This document shows, piece by piece, positions 26,831 through 35,403 of a DNA stretch of 64,000 nucleotides. The position numbers and the translations under genes are program-made. Numbering within the stretch: the first letter of the stretch is position 1; the number at the start of each line of letters is the position of its first letter. Source of the stretch: Desulfosarcinaceae bacterium (lineage in GTDB: Bacteria; Desulfobacterota; Desulfobacteria; Desulfobacterales; Desulfosarcinaceae); the NCBI GenBank assembly GCA_030066015.1, contig JASJCL010000013.1, positions 1-64,000 on the forward strand, given 5' to 3'. The notes beneath the pieces are model-generated. The model saw only the letters and a list, made by a program, of their open reading frames with translations. It was not told where the DNA came from and searched no databases.

Positions 26831-28786
26831 ATGGTCTGCCAAAAGAGGGTTGTTCGATGTCTCTGCTTCTCGGTGGCGCTGCTCTTGGGCCTACTCCACG
26901 CCGCGCTGTCCACGGCGGCCGAGGTCGATTTGGCAGTCGCGCAGCAGGTGGCTTCTGCCGAGATACGTCGTCACATCGACCTATATGGCGCGTGGGGGGC
27001 GGGCGATGCGGCCCATATTGCGTCGGGTGAGACGGTTTGGCGCGAAGGTGTAGCCCTGGCCCACAGCTTCGGTGTCTGGCCATCCGGCCATATCCTGGTA
27101 GCAGCAGACGATCGCTTCAGCCCGGTTCTCTTATACTCACCCGATTCCGCCTTTATTCCAGAGCGGGTTGACGATCCTGCCAGCATCGAGGCGTGGATTC
27201 TGCCTGAGATCCTGCGAACGCTCAGACGCATCTCTTCCGACCCCACCACTGGCCTGCGGTCCCTGGGCAGGCCGAATCCGGCTGCCGAACGCATCCTATC
27301 CGCATGGTCGCATTACCGCACACCTCAAGCCACCGTGGCCCGCACCCTCAATGGGGGTGGAGACGCCTTGGCACGATCGAACGAGGACCACAGCGTGGGG
27401 CCGATGATGGACTCCCGTTGGGGGCAGGGTGACCATTACAATGCGCAGATCCCGGGTATCGACGGCGCTTGCCAACACGCGTTGACCGGATGCGTGGCCA
27501 CCGCTTTCGCTCAGGTAATGCGCTACTGGCAGTGGCCCTACAAAGGCATGGGGGCGCACAGCTATCTGTGGGCAGGGCAAACCATTGGCGCCGAGTTTGA
27601 TACCCCTTATGACTGGGATTTCATGCCCGATCGCCTGTCAGGCAGCAGCACGCCGGCGCAAGTGGAAGCAGTGGCCCATCTCATATCCGACGTGGCCGTG
27701 GCCGTGGAGACCGACTTCGGCTGCAGCGGTTCCAGCAGCACCCGCTACGGCGACGAGATTTTGGACCGCTTTTTCCGATACAAATCGCAGATGATGCGAC
27801 ATTCACGTTCCCGTTACAGCGCCACGGGCTGGTTTGGGCTGATTCAGGACGAACTTGATGCCGATCCACCTCGACCCATGCTGTTCTCCATCTTCACATC
27901 GGATTGGAGTGGTCATGAGGTGGTCATTGATGGCTATCAAACCGGGCCAACCGACAAAGTTCACATCAATATGGGGTGGTCTGGCGCCTATAACGGGTAT
28001 TATGATATCACCCATAATTTTACCGCCGCGTATGAATGGCAGGCAGATTATCAAGTACTCGTAACCGGTATCGAGCCAGATAATACCGCTCCCTGGGTGG
28101 ATGCCGGGACCGATCAGGTCGTTGTCATGGGAGCGGTTGTTACCTTGCCTGGCAGCGCTTTGGATCCAGATGGGTTCTCCCTGGCTCGGGTAGGATGGAT
28201 TCAGCACCAGGGGCCACAGGTGGAATTGTCCGATCCCCAGGCGGTGCAGACCACCTTCACAGCCCCTCTGGTGAGTTCGGATACGGTGTTGGCGTTCGAA
28301 CTGCAGGTAACCGACCAACAAGGTGCCCGAAGCAGCGATACCCTTACCATCACCATCTATCCGCCTTCAGAACACCCGGTTGCCGAGGCGGGGAACGACC
28401 AGGTGGTCAGTGCCGGAAGCAGGGTCTCCCTGACGGGCAGCGCCATGGCCTCCGAAGGGCATGAGATCCAAACCTATACTTGGATGCCGCTTACGGATTC
28501 GGAGCAGCGCGCCGTTCAACTGACGGCTGAAAACGCACAGCAGACCAGTTTCATCGCCCCCGATGTCCTCGTAGACACCGATCTGGCCTTCACCTTTCAG
28601 GTGACCGACACTTCGGGTCAAATGGCCGAGGATGTGTGTGTGGTGACGGTCAGGGCGGCAGTCGCCCCACCGCCGGAGGCCGATGCCAACGTAGAGCCCG
28701 TCGTTACCAGCCCGGCGGACAACGTCAACGCGGGCCGCTCCTCCAGTGGCGGTGGCCCCTGCTTCATCTCCAGTATTACCTTTTGA
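26831..28786 (+). CDS. Secreted C10-family (streptopain-like) cysteine protease with CFI-box tail
   Basis: The 651-residue protein has a signal peptide (to about residue 30). A SpeB-type propeptide region (about 31-185) follows. The C10 peptidase domain has catalytic C221 in ALTGCVATAFAQVMRYWQWP, H362 in GHEVVIDGYQ and the Asn/Trp block HINMGWSGAYNGYY. Two PKD/Ig-like domains follow (about 400-490 and 500-590). The chain ends SSGGGPC-FISSITF, a Gly-rich Cys-Phe-Ile tail like those at 3396 and 6823. All catalytic residues are present, so I expect an active extracellular protease. GAGGGAC precedes the ATG. Confidence 0.87.
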   Translation: MVCQKRVVRCLCFSVALLLGLLHAALSTAAEVDLAVAQQVASAEIRRHIDLYGAWGAGDAAHIASGETVWREGVALAHSFGVWPSGHILVAADDRFSPVLLYSPDSAFIPERVDDPASIEAWILPEILRTLRRISSDPTTGLRSLGRPNPAAERILSAWSHYRTPQATVARTLNGGGDALARSNEDHSVGPMMDSRWGQGDHYNAQIPGIDGACQHALTGCVATAFAQVMRYWQWPYKGMGAHSYLWAGQTIGAEFDTPYDWDFMPDRLSGSSTPAQVEAVAHLISDVAVAVETDFGCSGSSSTRYGDEILDRFFRYKSQMMRHSRSRYSATGWFGLIQDELDADPPRPMLFSIFTSDWSGHEVVIDGYQTGPTDKVHINMGWSGAYNGYYDITHNFTAAYEWQADYQVLVTGIEPDNTAPWVDAGTDQVVVMGAVVTLPGSALDPDGFSLARVGWIQHQGPQVELSDPQAVQTTFTAPLVSSDTVLAFELQVTDQQGARSSDTLTITIYPPSEHPVAEAGNDQVVSAGSRVSLTGSAMASEGHEIQTYTWMPLTDSEQRAVQLTAENAQQTSFIAPDVLVDTDLAFTFQVTDTSGQMAEDVCVVTVRAAVAPPPEADANVEPVVTSPADNVNAGRSSSGGGPCFISSITF

Positions 28787-28790
28787 ATCA

Positions 28791-29558
28791 TCACCACATC
28801 GTCGCTTTCAGACCCTCCACATCGATTCCACCCACCAGACGCGTGATGAACTCGGGAAGGGGATCCGCGCTGAGCGTTACACCGCCAAGCTGGGACCGGT
28901 CCGGTGGTTGGAAGCGCAATTGCCAGGCGTGCAGCGCCAAACGTGTGTCGACGTAGGTACTTTCCAGGTAGGTTAGGGCGCGTTTCGACCCGTAACGGCG
29001 ATCACCGACAACCGGATGCCCGCTGAGTTTGGCATGGCGACGGATCTGGTGTTTGCGACCGCTAACCGGTTCACATGAGATCAGTGTATAGCGTTCGGCG
29101 TTTTGTTCAACCCGATAGCGCGTTCGGCAGGGCAGCCGTTTACCGCCGCCGGCTGGTCGACGGCGACCACCGGCCTCAACGCTCAGCGGCCAGACCCACT
29201 CACCCAGGGTGCGATCGAATGGCTTTCGCGCCAGGGATCCGTGCACAACGGCAAGGTAGCGCTTTGCCACCATCCGATTGGCGAAGCGCTTGCTCAAGGC
29301 AGTGAAAGCATCCGCCTGGGTGGCCAGGAGCAGGATCCCCGAGGTGTCCTTGTCGAGCCGGTGAACGGCGTGCACCCCCCATGAAGCATCCAGGGCCACC
29401 GTCCGTCTCAACACCTTGTCCGCTTCGATTCGTTCACGCACCAGTGCGCAGATATCCTTGCGGGGGGCGTTGTGGACACTGAGTCCCGCTGGCTTGTTAA
29501 CGGCCAACCAGCCAGAAGCGGCGTCAACTATCCTGAGTTCAGCGGCATTTCGTTGCAT
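28791..29558 (-). CDS. RluA-family pseudouridine synthase
   Basis: The 255-residue enzyme converts uridine to pseudouridine in rRNA or tRNA. It has the RluA motif HRLDKDTSGILLLA with catalytic D69, the upstream NKPAGLSVHN block, and the C-terminal GRKHQIRRHAKLSGHPVVGDRRYG motif. There is no S4 domain, as in RluA/TruC/RluC-short types, so the exact site cannot be assigned. It converges with the C10 protease gene, with only 4 bp between the stops. Confidence 0.9.
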   Translation of the reverse strand: MQRNAAELRIVDAASGWLAVNKPAGLSVHNAPRKDICALVRERIEADKVLRRTVALDASWGVHAVHRLDKDTSGILLLATQADAFTALSKRFANRMVAKRYLAVVHGSLARKPFDRTLGEWVWPLSVEAGGRRRPAGGGKRLPCRTRYRVEQNAERYTLISCEPVSGRKHQIRRHAKLSGHPVVGDRRYGSKRALTYLESTYVDTRLALHAWQLRFQPPDRSQLGGVTLSADPLPEFITRLVGGIDVEGLKATMW

Positions 29559-29845
29559 ACGGCTTGATCTCGTCTACCCTTTTCTCGCTTTGCGGAACCA
29601 ACGCGCAGGCCATTGGAGACCACCATCGATCCGGTTGCCGGTAGCCTTGCAATCCCGCCTGGGTTGGATTATGAACTTAAGTACACCGGGACCCCGCATC
29701 TTTGGAGGGTCACCCGAGCCTGACACCTTCAAAACCCCCCGGGGCAGAGCGTCTACCTCCGTGGAAACGCGGTGAGCGCATTGATCTCGTGATCCGCTTC
29801 CGCCACCTGATTCGCCAACGCCGCCAAGGATGAAAGGCAGGTCTC

Positions 29846-30775
29846 ATGGACAAGACCGTAAAAGTGGTTGTCGCCCTCGTTGTCCTCTTCGCCGTCGGTT
29901 TCCTGGCCTATTCCCAACTCAACAAGTGGCATCGCAAGCAAATGGCAATCCAGAAAGCGGAGCAGGAAGCCCGCTGCGCCGAGGAGGTGGCCGTTCTTCA
30001 GGCAGCGCTGGCCGATTGTGAGGCGGCTTTAGAGGCCCAGATCCAACCCCAGGCGGCGCTAACGGAAGGTCGCATGGAGGAGGTGTTCGGCAACGGCGAG
30101 GGGCTCTTCAAATCGGCTGAGGTGCCCGTTGATTGTCGCCAGATCGAACAGCAGGTCACGGCCATCTTCGCCTACCTGGATAAGAAGGGCTATCTCGCCG
30201 CTCGCGCCGTTAAGGGAAACACGGCCAGCTTTGTCAAAGAGAACCTGGAACGGCTCGCAGGAACCCAGCCCATCGTTATCGACGAGATGGGCACCATCTT
30301 CCGCCTTCTTCAGAACGTGACCCATTTTTACCGGGTGCTGGGAAAAGAGCGCATCGGTGCCGCGCTGGACATGATTTCCAATGAGAATGAGATTGTCGAG
30401 CCGGCCATGGCCGTGCTCTACGCCTGGCTGACAACCTGCCGCAAAGGGGCGGACGATGGTTACCATCGCCCCGAGATAGAGATCCTCTACACCTACGCCG
30501 GATTTTTTCTGGACACTCTGGGCGGGCGCTCCTATCTGATGCGCCGCGATTCGAAAGTCCGCATGCTGGTCAACTACTATAGTCTATTGCTGCTGGATCA
30601 GGCCAATCGCCAGGAGCAGAACCGTTTCGGCATCGACATCCGACCCTACATCGATTTTCTCTTCTACGACATCACCAATCAGAAGGGCATCATGTATCGG
30701 GAGCGCTATCTCTCCGTCCTGGCCGAATTACAGAACCGCTACCAGCAGTCCGAAGATACGGCCGCCAAGCAATAG
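29846..30775 (+). CDS. Single-pass membrane protein of unknown function
   Basis: The 309-residue protein has one N-terminal transmembrane helix (VVVALVVLFAVGFLAYSQL), then a short coiled-coil-like stretch (residues about 28-68) and an all-helical domain of about 230 residues with many charged residues. No family is recognised. A periplasmic or peripheral scaffold is possible. The start has AAAGGCAGG upstream. It converges with the ABC-F gene. A 287-bp gap before it holds nothing I can identify. Confidence 0.6.
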   Translation: MDKTVKVVVALVVLFAVGFLAYSQLNKWHRKQMAIQKAEQEARCAEEVAVLQAALADCEAALEAQIQPQAALTEGRMEEVFGNGEGLFKSAEVPVDCRQIEQQVTAIFAYLDKKGYLAARAVKGNTASFVKENLERLAGTQPIVIDEMGTIFRLLQNVTHFYRVLGKERIGAALDMISNENEIVEPAMAVLYAWLTTCRKGADDGYHRPEIEILYTYAGFFLDTLGGRSYLMRRDSKVRMLVNYYSLLLLDQANRQEQNRFGIDIRPYIDFLFYDITNQKGIMYRERYLSVLAELQNRYQQSEDTAAKQ

Positions 30776-30835
30776 ACTCAGCCCCCTTTTGTCTGCCGGC
30801 CACCCTGCGGTAGGAAGTCGTTACGGGTCCAATGA

Positions 30836-32701
30836 CTATTGGAACTCCCGCAATTGTTTATCGAAGCGGCGCTCGTGCGCCTCTTTTTGGTCGTAGAGAC
30901 CTTCCAACTCTTCGAAGCGCTCCTCGATCCGGGACTGGCAGAGGTGAATCTGGCGGGAAAGATCGGCAATGCGCTCACCGTCCTGCGTTTCAGCGGCAGT
31001 CAGCATGTCATCGTTGAGTTGTTCCAACCGCTCTTCCTGCGCTTCGATATCGCGCTCAGCGGCAGCAATCCCGCTCTCCATCGGTTTCAACACCTTGGCG
31101 CGTTGGGTGAGGATCTCCGAGCGCAGGCGGCGGGCCTCCTTCTTGGTTCGGCGTGGCGCCTGATCGCTTCGGGTGCCTTTGCCACGTGCGGATAGCGCAC
31201 CGCTCTCAGGCGGCGGCGCATCCTCCCAGCCCCCCTGGTCCAGAAAATGCTGATAGCTGCCTTCGACCACTTCGATCCCCGTTCCACGCAAGACCACCAA
31301 ACGGGTCGCCAACGCATGCAGGAACATTTCGTTGTGGGTCACCATGACGACGGTGCCGTCGAAGTTGTCGATGGCGGCCAGGAGGGCATCGCAGGCCTCC
31401 ATATCCAGGTGGTTGGTGGGTTCGTCGAGGAGGAGCAGGTTGTAGGGTTTGGCCAGGAGCTTGCCCAGCATCACCCGGGCTTTTTCACCGCCACTAATGA
31501 CGGCGATCTTCTTTAGGGCGGCATCCCCTTCGAACATCATGGCGCCGCAGATATTGCGTGCCATCTGCCGATCCACGTCAGTGTGGGCGGCGAGCATCTC
31601 CTCTTCGATGGTGCGGCTTTCCACCAGGCTCTGGACGTTGGTCTGTTCGTAGAAACCCCGCTCCACCGCCGGGTGGTAGGTGACACCGCCGGCGGTGGGG
31701 TGGAGCACGCCGGCCAACAGCTTGAGGAGCGTTGTCTTGCCCATGCCGTTTTTGCCCACCACACAGACCCGATCGCCGGTGGAGATGGTCAGATCGAAGT
31801 CCTGGATCAGCGGTATCTCCTTTTCGTAGCCGAAGCTGAGACCACTGGCGGTGAGGATGTGTTTGCTGCGGTGAGCCTTGCTGCGGAAGGAGAAGTCAAG
31901 GTTTTTAAGCTGGATCAGCTTCTCCTTTTTCTCCATCTTTGCCAGGGTTTTTATACGCGATTGCACCATGTTGGCCAGGCGCGCCTTGGCACGAAAACGT
32001 GAGATGAACAGTCGGATCTCTTTCTCCCGGCGCTCATCGTTGAGGCGGGTCTTCTCATAGATCTCCTCGTCCTGGGCGATCTGGGTGTAGTATTTCCCGG
32101 TGTCGCCCTGTATTTTGCGGGCCTTCCCCCTGTGAAGTCCCACCACATGGGTGACGATGCGGTCCATGAAGCCGCGGTCGTGGGTAATCAGCATGATCTC
32201 CCGCGGCCATTGGAGCAGGAAGCGCTCAATCCAGCGGATGCTGGTGATGTCCAGGTAGTTGGTGGGCTCGTCCAGGAGGAGCAGATCAGGCTCTGACACC
32301 AGAACCTTGGCCAGATTGAGACGCACCTGGTATCCGCCGCTGAATTCATGGGGGCTCCGGTAGAGGTCCACCTGGGAGAAGCCCAGTCCAAAGAGAATCT
32401 TCTCCACCTTCCAGTGCTGATGCTGATCCGCCGGCGGAAGGCCACGAATGCCCTCGTCAAGGATGGTGCTGGCCCGGAAGTCCAGGTGTTGTGCCACGTG
32501 GCCGATGCGGTAATTTTTCGGGGCCGAAATAGTGCCGGTGTCGTAGTCGGTCTCCCCAATCAGCATGCGAAACAGGGTCGTCTTGCCATGACCGTTGCGC
32601 GCCACCAGACCAACGCGCTCGCGCGAGCTGATCTTGAAGCTGACACCATCGAAAAGGGTATGTCCCCCGTAGCTCTTCGTGAGGTTGTCGATGCTGAACA
32701 T
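30836..32701 (-). CDS. ABC-F family ATPase (Uup/YdiF-like)
   Basis: The 621-residue soluble protein has two tandem ABC modules. Walker A is ARNGHGKTTL (about residue 34) and GKNGMGKTTL (about 327); signatures are FSGGYQVRLNLAKVL and ISGGEKARVMLGKLL; Walker B is LLLLDEPTNYLD and LLLLDEPTNHLD. A linker helix region (about 230-275) joins them and a C-terminal coiled coil (about 525-621) follows, as in Uup. There is no membrane domain, so it acts on ribosomes or DNA rather than in transport. The exact subfamily needs a tree. Confidence 0.88.
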   Translation of the reverse strand: MFSIDNLTKSYGGHTLFDGVSFKISSRERVGLVARNGHGKTTLFRMLIGETDYDTGTISAPKNYRIGHVAQHLDFRASTILDEGIRGLPPADQHQHWKVEKILFGLGFSQVDLYRSPHEFSGGYQVRLNLAKVLVSEPDLLLLDEPTNYLDITSIRWIERFLLQWPREIMLITHDRGFMDRIVTHVVGLHRGKARKIQGDTGKYYTQIAQDEEIYEKTRLNDERREKEIRLFISRFRAKARLANMVQSRIKTLAKMEKKEKLIQLKNLDFSFRSKAHRSKHILTASGLSFGYEKEIPLIQDFDLTISTGDRVCVVGKNGMGKTTLLKLLAGVLHPTAGGVTYHPAVERGFYEQTNVQSLVESRTIEEEMLAAHTDVDRQMARNICGAMMFEGDAALKKIAVISGGEKARVMLGKLLAKPYNLLLLDEPTNHLDMEACDALLAAIDNFDGTVVMVTHNEMFLHALATRLVVLRGTGIEVVEGSYQHFLDQGGWEDAPPPESGALSARGKGTRSDQAPRRTKKEARRLRSEILTQRAKVLKPMESGIAAAERDIEAQEERLEQLNDDMLTAAETQDGERIADLSRQIHLCQSRIEERFEELEGLYDQKEAHERRFDKQLREFQ

Positions 32702-32811
32702 CGTGACTCTGCTCGGTTCTGTGCACCGCTTTACAGTGCCGCTGGTTGAAAGACTGCAGGCTGTATAGGAGATCTGCCGAAGCCTGTCAAACAGCAGGTG
32801 TCTGTCGATGC

Positions 32812-33771
32812 CTACCGGTCAATTCCTTGTGATGCTTCCTCCCCTCGGTGCCGGGCCAGTTGCCGGCGGGCCCAGGCCAGGCCAAGTTTTCCCCGCAGAT
32901 TGAACAGCCGCAGACTGAGCGGTAAAAACCGCTCCGTCAAGGGCGAGAGGTAGCACAGTCGCACCAGCTGGCGATAGAGGTCGCTATAGGTTTCCGACGC
33001 GATCATGACCGTGGCGCCGCGGCGACTGAATCCCCATGGGGCGGCGTGGCGCCGCGCTGCATCGTGGCCATCCCGGAAGGTGACGCTTGCCGTAAAAGGG
33101 CCTTGGGGAGAATAGGGGCGCGGGATGCCGGGCCGGTTGAGGGCGGATACCGCTGCCGCAGCGAGACCTTTTCGCCAAGCCACGGAATTGAAGACCGCCC
33201 GGCCGCCCTCTTTGGAGATGGGGTGGGTCGTGATGCCCGGCAGGCACTCGGCGGCCTGGTCGCAGGCCACGGGGCAGCCTGAAAAGAAGAGGGGACGGAT
33301 GCCCAGGGGTGCCAGGGCGGCGGCAAAGAGTTCCAGCTCGGCGGTGCGCTTGCTATTGATCCGCAGGTCACTAATCCGCGAGGTGAGCGTGTGGGCGAGG
33401 AATCCCCGGCTGCCGGAGGCAGCATGCATGCCCAAAAAAAGGGCCGCCTGGGCCGGACCGGGATCCCCCAACCCCGGGAAAGGTCCCGCATGGTAGCCAC
33501 TCACCAGAGTGGCGCGCGGATCGATGCCTTCGCGCATCAGATTGTAGCCGGTGCGGTGAAAGTCCTTGATCCGAATGGATTTCACGCCGCTGTCGAAAAG
33601 CGCCCTCACCACGGCATTCACATCGGCCGTCATGGCGGCACATGCCTGCGGCCAGGTGGGGCTCAGAAAAACGCCGTCAGCATACTGCCAGCAGCCGGAG
33701 CTGCCCTCGATATCGGCGATGATGAGCAGATGCGCCGGCGTGTTGGGCCCATTTCGGCCGTCCGCCGTCAC
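32812..33771 (-). CDS. M55-family peptidase (DppA-like D-aminopeptidase)
   Basis: The 319-residue protein has the M55 start LLIIADIEGSSGCWQ, whose Asp and Glu are zinc ligands in DppA. H-containing and E-containing blocks further on include RIKDFHRTGYNLMREGIDPR and ALFLGMHAASG (a His of the metal site). It lacks an export signal. A GTG start at 33771 overlaps the stop of the upstream DUF4405 gene (GTGA), so it is translationally coupled to the cytochrome operon. Family members release D-amino acids from peptides; its link to respiration is unexplained. Confidence 0.82.
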   Translation of the reverse strand: MTADGRNGPNTPAHLLIIADIEGSSGCWQYADGVFLSPTWPQACAAMTADVNAVVRALFDSGVKSIRIKDFHRTGYNLMREGIDPRATLVSGYHAGPFPGLGDPGPAQAALFLGMHAASGSRGFLAHTLTSRISDLRINSKRTAELELFAAALAPLGIRPLFFSGCPVACDQAAECLPGITTHPISKEGGRAVFNSVAWRKGLAAAAVSALNRPGIPRPYSPQGPFTASVTFRDGHDAARRHAAPWGFSRRGATVMIASETYSDLYRQLVRLCYLSPLTERFLPLSLRLFNLRGKLGLAWARRQLARHRGEEASQGIDR

Positions 33772-34598
33772 TGCAACTCGCGGATGGCATCGTAGACGTC
33801 GTGGGGGCTGAGATTGTTCGAAGCGGCGATCTCCTTCATCGTCGCCGTCAAGCTGGCCTGGATTCCTTTGATGGCCAGTTGGTCGACAATGGTGTTTCCC
33901 TCCAATCCGTAAGTCGTCAGCACTTCGGCGAGTTGGCGCTTGCCCAAACCGGGGGCTGGCGATTCGGGCATCGTTTTGGCCGACGCGGCGGCCTGGACCG
34001 GCGCTGCCTTCTGCATCTCCTCAAACAGCCGCTGCGGGGAGACGCCATTGGCGTTGGCGATCGACTTCAGAGGCACCAAGGGATCCGGTACGGTGAAGCC
34101 CGCGCTTTCCAACTGGGCCAAGCTGGCCGTATAGTCCAGTTTCATCTTTTTGGCGAAGCTCTTCAGGTTGGAGAGCTCGGCATGTCCATAGGGCGGCTCG
34201 CCATATTTGACGGCGGCAGCTTCCTTGATCCCCTCGCTGATGCCCAGAATCGTACTGAAAGGAGGGAGTTGGAAAAGGGTGCCCACGACGACCACCAGGA
34301 TGACGATGAGGGCGGCGTTGAAATTGGGCGTGAGTATTCGGAATTCTTTGGCCGTGTTTTTAAGGTAGGCCACGATGGACTTCCAATTGTAATAGGTGTG
34401 CAGACCTATGGCCAGCAGGAAGAGAATGCCCGTGTTGATGTGGATGTCGCCCCACTGCGTCTTGTCCAGGCCCCAGAGATGCCAGTCGGCCCAGTACGCC
34501 ACCCGGCCCTGGGGGACGATGTAGAGGATAATGCTGGTGAGCAGCATCACGACGAAGGCCAGCATGGCCGTTAAAGAGGTGACCTTACGAAGACTCAT
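33768..34598 (-). CDS. DUF4405 membrane protein (cytochrome b561-like)
   Basis: The 276-residue protein has three N-terminal transmembrane helices (about 9-31, 50-70, 92-112). Histidines H40, H53 and H67 lie in HLWGLDKTQWGDIHINTGILF and IGLHTYYNWK, the DUF4405/FrnD-like pattern likely to bind heme b. A 150-residue helical, non-membrane domain follows. It sits 140 bp after the b-type cytochrome gene and overlaps the M55 gene. A membrane electron-transfer partner of the octaheme cytochrome is the natural reading, by context only. Confidence 0.72.
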   Translation of the reverse strand: MSLRKVTSLTAMLAFVVMLLTSIILYIVPQGRVAYWADWHLWGLDKTQWGDIHINTGILFLLAIGLHTYYNWKSIVAYLKNTAKEFRILTPNFNAALIVILVVVVGTLFQLPPFSTILGISEGIKEAAAVKYGEPPYGHAELSNLKSFAKKMKLDYTASLAQLESAGFTVPDPLVPLKSIANANGVSPQRLFEEMQKAAPVQAAASAKTMPESPAPGLGKRQLAEVLTTYGLEGNTIVDQLAIKGIQASLTATMKEIAASNNLSPHDVYDAIRELQ

Positions 34599-34738
34599 GT
34601 GTCGCTATCCTTATATACTTCTGGTTTATCCAAACGCCGTTGACGCCTTCCCATCCCTCTGCCCATAGCGAGAAAAAGGCCGCCCGTGTATCTTACGAAC
34701 GACCTTCGCCGCAGTGACGATGTATCAGAAGCGCAGGA

Positions 34739-35401
34739 TCATGTCACGGGGGCTTGACGCTCCCTGGCCTTCTCCCACTCCTCAACGGGCTCCTGCTCAT
34801 CGACCGCCTCCCAGCCGGTGATCATCGCCTTGATATGGGCGAAGAGACTGTGGCCGGTGGTGGTCATGTAAACATGCACGATCAGAAAGGTCAGGATGGC
34901 AAAGGCCCCGGCCATGTGGACGATGGCGATCAGCTGGAGGCTGAGGTCGCTCAGCCCCCAAGCCGCCCAGGAGTTGTACCCCCAATAGAGAAAGCCGGTG
35001 ATCATCTGCATGGGCAGCAGCAGCGCTGCCAGGGAAAGATAGGTCAGTCGCTGGAGAGGGTTGTGCTTGGCCTCCTTGCGCTTGGGCACCGGGTGGCTCT
35101 CTCCGCGGAATATGCCGTAGCTATAGTAACGGATCACCTCAAACATCTTCTTGGTGGTGGGGACGTATTGCTTCCATTCACCCGTGGTGAACACCCAGAA
35201 GACAAAGAAGGCGAAGGCGATCAGCCAGGTGAGGCCCACGAAGTTGTGCACCGCTACGGCGGTCTCATATCCCAATAGGGTGATCTGGTCATGGACTTCG
35301 AAGCCAGTGATCAGCAGGATCAGGATCAACGCCATCTGAAGCCAGTGCCAGAATCGCTCATAGCGGGTATAGAGGTAGATATTTTTCAGCTTGGATGCCA
35401 T
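34739..35401 (-). CDS. b-type cytochrome membrane subunit (cytochrome b/b6-like, PhsC/HydC-type)
   Basis: The 220-residue protein has four or five transmembrane helices. Histidines suited to bind two heme b are in YERFWHWLQMALILI, VAVHNFVGLTW and VHMAGAFAILTFLIVHVYM. The layout matches the Ni-Fe hydrogenase 1 / thiosulfate reductase cytochrome b family. It starts 2 bp after the octaheme gene's stop, so it is the likely quinone-linked partner of that cytochrome. The C-terminal tail is charged and cytosolic. Confidence 0.82.
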   Translation of the reverse strand: MASKLKNIYLYTRYERFWHWLQMALILILLITGFEVHDQITLLGYETAVAVHNFVGLTWLIAFAFFVFWVFTTGEWKQYVPTTKKMFEVIRYYSYGIFRGESHPVPKRKEAKHNPLQRLTYLSLAALLLPMQMITGFLYWGYNSWAAWGLSDLSLQLIAIVHMAGAFAILTFLIVHVYMTTTGHSLFAHIKAMITGWEAVDEQEPVEEWEKARERQAPVT

Positions 35402-35403
35402 CT

